A stretch of 64,000 bases of DNA from Streptomyces ficellus (GTDB taxonomy: Bacteria; Actinomycetota; Actinomycetes; Streptomycetales; Streptomycetaceae), in contig NZ_JAUEPL010000002.1 of NCBI RefSeq assembly GCF_030406405.1, forward strand, positions 1-64,000, given 5' to 3'. The position numbers and the translations under genes were made by a program. This document shows, piece after piece, positions 1-9,200 of the stretch. Every line of letters starts with the position of its first letter. The stretch's first letter is position 1. The notes below the pieces were generated by a model, which saw nothing but the letters and a program-made list of their open reading frames with translations, was not told where the DNA came from and made no database searches.

Positions 1-126
1 ACCGACCCCAACCTGCAGAACGTGCCGGTGCGCACCGACGAGGGCCGCGCCATCCGCCATGGCTTCGTCGTCGGCGAGGGCTTCGAATCCCTCATGACCG
101 CCGACTACAGCCAGATCGAGCTGCGG
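1..126 (+). pseudogene. polA: DNA polymerase I fragment (palm, motif A), truncated at 3' end
   Basis: The reading frame is open from base 1 and encodes [12 protein letters not shown], then [12 protein letters not shown], then [10 protein letters not shown]. These are the hallmark palm-domain segments of family A DNA polymerase; DYSQIELR is motif A and carries the first catalytic metal-binding Asp. Bacterial PolA should continue after ELR with a segment like VMAHLSED and roughly 200 more residues containing motifs B and C. Here the frame instead enters DUF4255 sequence without a stop. The polymerase part is therefore missing the O-helix and the second catalytic Asp and cannot be a complete polymerase in this window. 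Family identity is certain from the motifs; whether the join is biological or an assembly artefact cannot be told from the sequence. Confidence 0.85.
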
Positions 127-819
127 GAGCCCACCGAGCCGACCATCAACGTCTTCCTCTACCAGGTCACGCCCAACGCCTCGATGCGCCACCACGACCT
201 GCCCACGCGTGCCTCGGACGGCACGCTGGTCAAGCGCGCGGCCGCGCCGCTGGACCTGCACTACCTGATCAGCGCGTACGGGGAGGAGGCCGAGCTCGTC
301 GGCCAGCGGCTGATCGGGTGCGTGGTGCGCACACTGCACGAGTTCCCGGTGCTGCCGAGTGAGTTGATCGCCCTCGCGGCGGAGCGCCCGTATCTGGCGG
401 GCAGCGATCTGGCGCAGTCGCCGCAGAGGGTGCGGTTCACGCCGACGGTGATGGACATCGACGAGACGTCCAAGCTGTGGGGGATGCTGCACCAGACTCC
501 GTACGCGCTGTCGGTGGCGTACCAGGCGTCGCTGGTCCTGATCGAGGGCCGCGAGAGGCCGGTCCCGGCGAAGCCGGTCGAACGGCACTCGGTACGGGCG
601 CTGCCGTTCGGCGCGCCGGGCGCTCCGGTGCCTCCGTCGCCGGGGGCGGAGCGGGTGGAAGAGGCCGCGTCGGCCGATGCGGCGCCGGCGGGGAGCGTGC
701 CGGCGGAGAAGGCGCCGGCGGAGAAGGCGCCGGCGGGGAAGGCCGCGCCTGCGAGGAAGCGGGCCGCGAAGCGCTCCGCTCCCGCCCGTTCCCGCAAGGC
801 CACGGAGACGGAGAGCTGA
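127..819 (+). pseudogene. DUF4255 (Pvc16-like) eCIS cap/terminator protein, 5'-truncated
   Basis: From [17 protein letters not shown] onward the protein matches the DUF4255 family. Visible blocks are the [19 protein letters not shown] block, [20 protein letters not shown], and a terminal [13 protein letters not shown]. Pvc16/Afp16-type members of this family terminate the sheath and tube of contractile injection systems. The family normally has about 50 residues before the FLYQVTPN block. These are absent, replaced in frame by DNA polymerase I sequence, and no native start codon or RBS remains. After the domain (about codon 190) there is a low-complexity Ala/Pro/Lys/Arg tail with EKAPA repeats, common in actinobacterial versions. 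It begins the eCIS operon and is followed 62 bp later by the ATPase. If the join is real the product would be a polymerase-fragment/DUF4255 fusion. Confidence 0.82.
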
Positions 820-881
820 GGGACGGTGCGGGACACGGGGGCGGGTGACGACATGGGCACGTACGAGCGGCCGACGCGGCG

Positions 882-2942
882 ATGAACGCGGACGGCCGGG
901 CACTGACCGCGGCCATCGGCTCGGTCCTCGCCCGCGTGGACGCGCACGCGGCACGGGCGGGGCGGGGCGCTGCCCCCGGCCGTGACGGGCGGCCCACCGC
1001 TGCGGACGCCACGGCGACCGGGGACGGCGCCACGCCCGCGTCCACGTCCACGTCCACGTCCGGGCCGTCCACGCTCGCGTCCGCGTCCTCGCCCGCGTCC
1101 ACGTCCGCGTCCGCGTCGCAGGGTGGTGGCGGGGCCGGCCCGGCGGCCCTGGACGCTCTCGTCGGCTGCTTCGGGCTCACGCCCTTCGAACGCGACGTCG
1201 TCCTGCTGGCCGCCGCGGCGGAACTGGACCCCACCGCCGCGAGCCGCTGCGCCGCCGCGTGCGGCGATCCCGACCGGGCCCACCCCACCTTCTCGCTCGC
1301 CCTCGCCGCGCTCGCCGACCCGCACTGGAGCGCGCTGACGCCCGTCGCCCCGCTGCGCCGCTGGCGGTTGGTCGAACTGGACGACGAGACCCGGCTGACC
1401 ACCTCCCGCCTGCGGCTCGACGAGCGGATCCTGCACTTCCTGGTGGGCACGCCGTATCTGGACGCCCGGCTGCACGGGCTGCTGCGCCGTACGGCCGTGC
1501 CCGCGTCGCTGCCCCCCTCCTACGACGTGGCCGCGGGCCGCGTGGCCGCTGGCTGGACGGGCGGCGCCGGGCAGCACGCCCCGCTCCGTGTCGAGCTGGT
1601 GGGCGGTGACCCGCGCTCGCGCGCCGACATCGCCGCCGCGGCCGCGCGCCGCTCCGGGCTGGGTCTGTACGCGATGGCCGCCGACGACATCCCCACCGAC
1701 CCCGCCGCACGCGACCGGCTGGCCCGGCTCTGGCAGCGGGAGGCGATTCTGCTGCCGGCCGCGCTGCTGGTGGAGGTCGGCGACCTGGAGCGCGACCAGG
1801 TCGTCGCCACGGACGCCTTCATCGAGAGCGCCGCGGTCCCCCTCGTCGTATCGAGTGCGGATCCGCGGCAGACGGCACGGGCGACGCGCGGCGAGCGGGT
1901 CACCGTTCCGGTTCTGGACACCGAGGAGCAGCTCAGTGTGTGGGCGGACGCCTTCGCCGGCGTACCGGAGGTGTCCGAGGACGACCTCAAGGAGCTGGTG
2001 GCGCAGTTCTCGCTGCCGCCGCACCTGATCCGTTCGGCGGGCGCGGCCGCCGCACGGGGCCTGCCGGGTGACGACGGACTGGACGCCGCGGGGTCGGCCT
2101 GGCGGGCCGGGCTGGCCGAGGCCCGGATGGGCATGGACGAGCTGGGCCGGCGGATCGAGCCGCAGGCGGGGTGGGGGGATCTGGTGCTGCCCGAGCGGCA
2201 GGTGAAGGTTTTGCGCGAGGTCGTCGCGCATGTGCGGCAGCGTTCCACCGTGTACCAGGAGTGGGGCTTCGCGGCCACACTGCGCCGTGGGCTCGGCGTC
2301 ACCGCGCTCTTCGCGGGCGGGTCCGGCACGGGCAAGACCCTCGCCGCCGAGGTGATGGCGAGGGAACTGGGGCTGGATCTGTTCATCATCGACCTGTCCC
2401 AGGTGGTCAGCAAGTACATCGGCGAGACCGAGAAGAACCTGCGGAAGGTCTTCGACGCCGCCGAACGCGGCGGCGCGCTGCTGCTGTTCGACGAGGCGGA
2501 CGCGCTGTTCGGCAAGCGCAGCGAGGTCAAGGACAGCCATGACCGGTACGCGAACCTGGAGGTCAGCTATCTGCTGATGCGGATGGAGGCGTACCGGGGC
2601 CTGGCGATCCTGACCACCAACATGAAGCAGGCGCTGGACACGGCGTTCCTGCGCCGGATCCGCTTCGTCGTCGACTTCCCCTTCCCCGGCGAGAGCGAGC
2701 GCGCCGAGATCTGGCGGCGGGTGCTGCCCGCGCGGGCGCCGATGAAGGGCATCGATCCGGCGCTGCTGGCCCGGCTGACCGTGGCGGGCGGCTCCATCCG
2801 CAATATCGCGCTGTCGGGCGCCTTCCTCGCCGCGGAGGAGGGCGACCGTCTCCAGATGCGCCACATGCTGGCGGCCGCCCGCACCGAATACCTGAAGCTG
2901 GACCGCTCCTTGACACCCTCGGAGGTCCACGGATGGGTGTGA
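882..2942 (+). CDS. eCIS AAA+ ATPase (Afp15/Pvc15-like)
   Basis: A 686-residue AAA+ ATPase of the kind invariably found in extracellular contractile injection systems, where it is thought to act in sheath assembly or remodelling. The C-terminal AAA module has Walker A GGSGTGKT at about residues 480-487, Walker B LLLFDEADALF at about 533-543, sensor 1 LTTNM and an arginine-rich RRIRF stretch. The first 80 residues include a Ser/Thr/Ala low-complexity run encoded by reiterated hexamers. The middle is an N-terminal domain found in the ATPases that accompany DUF4157 proteins. ATG 882 is the only reasonable in-frame start. The 3' end overlaps the next gene by 10 bp, consistent with coupled translation. 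Confidence 0.9.
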   Translation: MNADGRALTAAIGSVLARVDAHAARAGRGAAPGRDGRPTAADATATGDGATPASTSTSTSGPSTLASASSPASTSASASQGGGGAGPAALDALVGCFGLTPFERDVVLLAAAAELDPTAASRCAAACGDPDRAHPTFSLALAALADPHWSALTPVAPLRRWRLVELDDETRLTTSRLRLDERILHFLVGTPYLDARLHGLLRRTAVPASLPPSYDVAAGRVAAGWTGGAGQHAPLRVELVGGDPRSRADIAAAAARRSGLGLYAMAADDIPTDPAARDRLARLWQREAILLPAALLVEVGDLERDQVVATDAFIESAAVPLVVSSADPRQTARATRGERVTVPVLDTEEQLSVWADAFAGVPEVSEDDLKELVAQFSLPPHLIRSAGAAAARGLPGDDGLDAAGSAWRAGLAEARMGMDELGRRIEPQAGWGDLVLPERQVKVLREVVAHVRQRSTVYQEWGFAATLRRGLGVTALFAGGSGTGKTLAAEVMARELGLDLFIIDLSQVVSKYIGETEKNLRKVFDAAERGGALLLFDEADALFGKRSEVKDSHDRYANLEVSYLLMRMEAYRGLAILTTNMKQALDTAFLRRIRFVVDFPFPGESERAEIWRRVLPARAPMKGIDPALLARLTVAGGSIRNIALSGAFLAAEEGDRLQMRHMLAAARTEYLKLDRSLTPSEVHGWV

Positions 2943-3289
2943 ACGAGGCACCTCGTACCCCACGGGCGGAGCGCGCGGAACGCGCGGAACGCGCGGAACG
3001 CGCGGAGCACGCCGTGCGCGCCGTGCGCGCCGTACGGGTCGACATCGGTGAGCTGGTGCTCGACGGCTTCGGGCCGCTGGACCCCGACCGGGTGTCGGCC
3101 GCCTTCCAGACGGAGTTGGCCCGGCTCGTACGGGAGCGTGGCGTACCGCTGGCCGCGGACGGTGGCCGTGCGCTGGACGCCCTGTCCGGGCTGCCGCCGC
3201 TGCCCGCGACCACCTCGCCGGGGCGGCTCGGCGAGGCGCTGGCACGCGCCGTGCACGCCGGGCTTTCGGGGCGGGGTGAGCCGCGATGA
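2933..3289 (+). CDS. Small conserved eCIS-associated protein
   Basis: A 118-residue protein with an N-terminal run of AER/AVR tripeptide repeats, encoded by tandem 9-bp units between about 2967 and 3030. It is followed by IGELVLDGFGPLDPDRVSAAFQTELARLV. Proteins with this short LVLDG...L.. .ELARL pattern are common next to the ATPase and DUF4157 genes of eCIS loci, but I know of no assigned function. It starts inside the ATPase gene and its stop overlaps the ATG of the next gene (ATGA), so it is embedded in a coupled translation unit. A chaperone or assembly role for its giant downstream neighbour is only a guess. Confidence 0.7.
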   Translation: MGVNEAPRTPRAERAERAERAERAEHAVRAVRAVRVDIGELVLDGFGPLDPDRVSAAFQTELARLVRERGVPLAADGGRALDALSGLPPLPATTSPGRLGEALARAVHAGLSGRGEPR

Positions 3290-6200
3290 GCACGTCCCGC
3301 GCACAGGACGCCCGTACTGCGGCGCAGGGGGAACGGCGCCGCAAGCGCAAGGAGCGGTCCGCGTCCGCGTCGCGTACGCCGGAGCCCAGGGACATCGTCA
3401 GCGGGGCCGGTCAGCCGCTGGACCTCAGCGTGCGGCGGGAGCTGGAGGAGCGGCTCGGGCACGACTTCAGCCGGGTACGGCTGCACACCGACCGGGACGC
3501 GGGCGCGCTCACGGACATGCTGGGCGCGGACGCGGTCGCCGTCGGCCAGGACATCTTCTTCCGTGCGGGGGCGTACCGTCCGGGGACCGTGGACGGGCAG
3601 CGGCTGCTGGCGCACGAGTTGCTGCACACGGTGCAGAACCCGGAGGGTCTCGGCGCGCTCCGCGCGGGACGGGACCTGGGCGCGGTGAGCCTGCCGCAGG
3701 AGTCGGTGGAACGCGAGGCGGAGTCGGCGGCGCGAAACCTCGTACGGGAGGCCGGCACCTCCCCCGAGGTGGGGCCGGGCCACGTGACGCCCGGCTGGCT
3801 GCGGTACGCGACCGTGGACGCCGACCGGCGGCGCCTGGAGGAGATGGACCCGGCGAGCCTGCTCGACCGGCTGGCGAACGGCGTGGTGCGGTCCCTGCGC
3901 GGCGACCCGCAGGACCGCTCCAAGCGGGTACGCACCCAACTCGCGCGGCTCTCCGAGGAGATGCAGGACGCCGTGCTGGACCGGCTGGGGGTCCGGCTGC
4001 TCAGCTCGGAGCACGAGCACCTGATCGAGCTGGTGGAGGAGACCGAGGAGGCGGACCTTCAGGAGCAGGACACCTCGGAGACTCCCGGTGCGCTGCCGGA
4101 CGCCGTCGAGCGGCTGGAGGACGACCGGGAGCGGGCATCGCGCCGGCAGGAGGCGCCCCGGGACGGTGAGAACGCCCGTGTTCGGGAGGAGGAACGTGTT
4201 CGGGGGGAAGAACGTGTTCGGGGGGAAGAACGTGTTCGGGGGGAAGAACGTGTTCGGGGGGAAGAACGTGTTCGGGGGGAGGAACGTGTTCGGGGGGAGG
4301 AACGTGTTCCCGAGGAGGCCCGTGGTCCGGAGGGGGAGCGGGGTTCCTCGTCGGGCGGCCGTGATCCGCGGGCGGGGCGGCCCGGTGCGCGGCGGCCCGG
4401 GTCGCAGCGGCCCGGCGGCGGTGGAGCCCCCGCCGCGTCGGGTTCACGGGGGCGTTCCGCCGAGACGCCCGTACGCGGCGGCGGCAGCCGGGCCGGGGCC
4501 GGTACGGGGACGGCGGCGAACGCGGCCGGGGGCGGTTCGGCGTCCCGGAGCGGGCAGGAGAAGGGCGGCCGGGAGCAGATCGGCGGGAAGGACACCGAGG
4601 GCAAGGAGCCCGGTGAGGCTCCGGCCCCCGGCACGGAGGAGTCGGCCGCGAAGAACCGGCCCGGCGCCGCCGAGCCGCTGGTCGCCGGGGAGCGGCCGGC
4701 CAAGGAGGACGAGCGCGAGGACGGCGGCGGGAAGCGCGCCGGGGTCGAACCGGGACCGCTGCTGAAGACCGCCGATCCCGGCGCCCGGAGCACCCTGGAG
4801 GGCAAGCGCCGCCAGGACGAGCAGGCGGCGGACGAGGACCCGTTCAGCCTTGAGACGGGCGTGGAGGGTGAGCTCGGGGCCCCCGGCGAGGAGGAGGGAG
4901 AGCGGGAGGAGAGCGCCTGGGACACCGAGCTCAAGCCCGAGGACTTCGTACCCGAAGCCGACCCCGACGTCTCCGGCGTACCGACCGTGGACCGGCTGAG
5001 CCAGGGTTCCGGCGCGGCTCAGCAGATGCCCTCCTTCCCGCAGCCGCCCCCCACCAAGGCCGAACAGGTCCAGGCGAGGCGCGAGGAGGAGGACGCGCGG
5101 GAGGCCCGGTCGGACGACGAGGAGGCACCGGCGCCCGCTCCCGGCGCCGACGGGGCGGCCGACTCGTCGGGCGCCGCCACCGGGGCCGGGAACTTGGGCG
5201 CACCGGCTCTGCGGGCGGCGCCGCCGGTCGCGGGACGTGCCACGGCGCCGGAGGCCACCGGCCTGGGGGAGAGCGGAGAGAAGGGGCCGAAGCCGGGAAC
5301 CGGCGGGGAGGACCGGGAGCAGGCCGAGGGGGAAGCGTCCCAGCGGCAGGCGGAGGCGGCAGCCGTGCCGGGGCCGGACGCTGAGCCGACGACGCCCGCC
5401 GCCGAGCGGCAGCAGACGGAGCGGGCAGCGGCGTCCAGCGGGAGTTCCTCGCCGCAGGAGCAATCCCCGGCGGCCGGCTCGACGGGCTCCACGGGGTCGC
5501 AGAGCGCGGGCTCATCAGGTGCGGCGCCAACTGCCTCGGCCACGACCGGCGTTGCGGCGTCCCCCTCCGCGGACCGCTCCGAGGGCTCGCCCGGCGGTGG
5601 CGCCGGGTCTGCCGGCTCTGCCGGGCCGGGCGGACCTGGCGGGAGCGTGGAGCGGCACACCGACTCCTCCCCCGCGCGCGACAGCCATGTCTCGGGGGCG
5701 GGCGGCACGGGCCAGGGCAGCACCGCGGCCGATGCGCCGGTTCCCGCTCCCTCCACCGCCGATTCCGCACCGGCTCCCTCGCCGGCCCGTGCCCCGGCGC
5801 CGGCCCCTTCGCGGCCGGCCGGCCCGGCTCCCCGTACCAAGGGCGGCGGCGGTGGCACGCGCCGCGCCTCGGGAGGCGGTGGCGGTGGTGGCCGCGCACG
5901 CGCCGCCGCGGCGGCGAAGCCCAAGCAGGACCCCGCTCCGCCCAACCTGTCGAGGGTGTCGCCGGAAGCCGGGCTGAGCAGCGCCGCGAAACTGAAGCCG
6001 CACCGGGCCCTTGAGGCGCTGGGCGGGGTGAACGGCGCGGTGGACCGGACGGTCGGTGACGAGCACCGGGCGCTGCGGAGCGCGCCGCCCACCATGGAAC
6101 GGCCCGTGGGCGCCCCCCAGACACTGCACGGCGCGCCCACGACCTCCGCGCCGGGGCAGTACTCCGCCGACCCGGCCGCCACGGTCGACGCTCCCGAGAA

Positions 6201-9200
6201 GGAGAAGGCGGAGGTCGAGGGCGAGCAGACCCCGGAGGGTGAGATCCCGGGGATGGACATCGAGGAACCCAGCACGCTGCAAGGGCTGCTGGCCGGCGGA
6301 GCCCAGCTCATCGCCGGGGCGGTGAACGGGCTCGGGAAACTGGTCGGCGCGGATGAGGACATCATCGACTCCGACGCGCTGGTCCGGTGGATCCTGGACC
6401 TGCCGACCGAGGACGAGATGCTCGCCAAGGCGTCGGTGGGCACGGCGCCGGGTGTGGGGCTGGAGGGCGAGACCGGTGGCCGCGCCGCCGAGCAGGGCAC
6501 CGAGGTCGACAGCAAGGGCAACGAGCTGCACGCGGCCGGACGTGACGACGCGGCGCGTCCGCTCGGTGAGGACCAGGTCTACCCCGATGTCCCCAAGGAG
6601 ACCCTGGCCTCGAAGGTGCCGGGAGCGCAGGGCGGCCAGGGCGCGGGCGGCGGCGCGGGAGGTGCGGGAGGTGCGGCCGCGGGCCGGATTCCGCCGGAGG
6701 CCGTGTCCGAGGTGGCGGAGCACGAGCGCGGCCCGCAGCTCCAGGCCGCGTACGGCGACGGTCAGAAGACCATGTCCGACAAGCGCCAGGTCAAGGACCG
6801 GGACACCAGGGAGTCCCAGGAACGCCACAAGCAGCAGGTCCGCAGCGAGATCGACGCCAACACCAGGGCGCAGGCGTCGGAGCGCGAGAAGACCAGGGCC
6901 GAGGTGGCCCGGCAGCGGGAGCAGTGGCGTACCGAGCAGGACAGGGAGCTGAAGAGCCTCGGTACGAAGAAGACCGAGAAGGTCGGCAAGATCCGCCAGG
7001 AAGTCCAGGAGAAGGAGAAGAAGACCGACCAGGAGGTCGAGGACCGCCGTAAGAACGACGAAGAGAGCATCGGGAAGCAGAACAAGGACGCGCGGGACAA
7101 CGCCGTCAGGGAGCGCCAGACGGCCAAGGAGAGCTCAGGGAGCTGGCTGTCCAAGGCGTTCGACTGGATCCGCGAGAAGCTCATCCAGCTCAAGAACGCC
7201 ATCGTGGGGTTCTTCCGGCGTGCCCGCCAAGCGGTAGTCCAGCTGATCACCGACTTCAAGGGCACGGTGGTCCGCTGGATCGAGGAGGCCCGCCAGTTCA
7301 TCATCGACAAGTTCAAGGAGTTCACCGAGGCGCTGATCCAGCTGGCCAAGGACCTCCTCGACGCGATCCTCGACATCGCCAACCGCATCCGCAACCTCAT
7401 CATCCGTCTCCGCGACGCGGCGATCGCGCTCGTCCAGCGGATCGCCGACGAGCTGAAGCGGATGATCACCGAGCTGCTCAACAGGATCGGCAGGATCCTC
7501 AGCGACATTCTCAACGCCCTCAAGGAGGGCCTGCGGCTGGCGGTCGCGGCCGTGATGAGCGCGGTGAAGGCCATCATGGACTTCGCGCTGGGGCTGCTGA
7601 ACGCGCTGGGCGAGTGGGCGATGATCGCGGCCGACATCATCGTGGACCCGGGCGCCTGGCTCAGCGGCGCCAAGGCGTCGGCGGAGGACGGAGCGAAGAA
7701 CCATCTGTTCCGCGAGGTCACCTCGGCGGTCAAGAACTGGTTCAACGAGAAGATCCAGGAAGTGCTGGGCCTGCCCAAGGAGATCTTCGACGCCCTGCTC
7801 AGAGGAGGGGTGAGCAGGGAGCAGATGGCGAAGGAGGCGTGGGACGCGGCGCTTCCCGAACTGCCGGTCATCATCGGCGAGGTCGTCGTCACGAAGATCA
7901 TCGCCAAGCTGATCCCGGGCGCGGGGTGGGTGATGGCCGTGATCGACGCGCTGAAGGCCGCGTGGGGTGCGCTGAGCGAGATCCTGAAGGCGTTCGGCGC
8001 GTTCATGGACTATCTGAAGGCGGTCAAGGGCGGCAACGCGGGTGTGCTGTTCGCCAAGGCGGTGGCCTCCGGTGTGGTGGCGCTGCTGGAACTGGCGTAC
8101 GAGGCGCTGCTCAGTGGCGTCGGCAAGTACGTGAAGAAGGTCGGCGACCGGCTGCGCGGGGTCGCGGCGAACCTCAAGAAGCCGGGGGCGGCGAAGGACT
8201 CCGACCGGCCGAAGACACCGACCGCGCCCAACGCCCCCAAGGACCCGACGCGTCCGAACCCCCCGGACAGGCCGCAGGCCACGCAGAAGCCCGACGGGCG
8301 TCCGGCCGACCGGCCGGGCAGGAAGGAGGCGGAGCAGGCCCGGCGGAAGACGGAGCAGGCGAAGGACGACCTGAAGAAACCGGCCCGCCGCACACGTCCT
8401 GTCCGCCCCCGCCCCACCCGCTCCCCCGCGCGCCCCGACACCCGGCGCCCCACACCACGCCCGACGCGGCCGGACACGCGCAGGCCCGACACGCGCGGGC
8501 CGGACCACGACCGTGACCGCGAGACGGGCCCCAGCCGGCGCACCGACGCCCAGGACCGGGACCGCACCCGCCCGCGCCGCGAGCAGGAGGGCACCAAGCC
8601 GGCCCCGCGCCGCCGCGAGCCCTCACCGGCCGAGCGGGCCACGAGCCGCGCCAGGCAGACGGTGAAGGCGGCCCTGACCCGCAACCGCCGCGCCCAGCGC
8701 CACCTGGACCGCGACAACGACCGCGACAACCGGCGCCGCCGCGAGCTGGACAACACCTCCCGCAGTCTGCGCGACGCGTACCGGCGCCGCCGCGATCTGC
8801 TGCGGGAGCAGCAGAAGAAGCGTCAGGAGCAGAAGAGGCGGCAGCGGGACCAGCGGCGGAAGAAGGAGAACTCCGAGGAATCGAAGCTGGAACGGCTGCG
8901 CCGGATCGTCGCCCGCACCACGCCGCGCATCAGGTCACGGCTGAAGCGGGGAATGTCCGTCGGCCCAATGAACGCCATGCTCTCGGTCATGCGTAGCTGG
9001 TACCGGCTGACGTCACTTGCCAAAGAGGGGGCCGGTGCGTCGAAAATCTGGGCCACGCTCAACCCCCGGCTCCCTTCCCCGCCGGAGAACGCCGAACCGA
9101 TTCGGGAAGACGCCATCAATGTCTTCGCCCAGTACAGTGAACAGGCCCGGGAGCGCGTCGCCGAGCAGCAGGCATCGAATCCGTCCTGGCAGCAAGCGGG

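Noticed and set aside
3610-3640. Active zinc protease in the DUF4157 domain
   Set aside because: HELLH fits HExxH, but the motif is a general feature of eCIS core domains and no further ligand could be assigned, so activity is not claimed.
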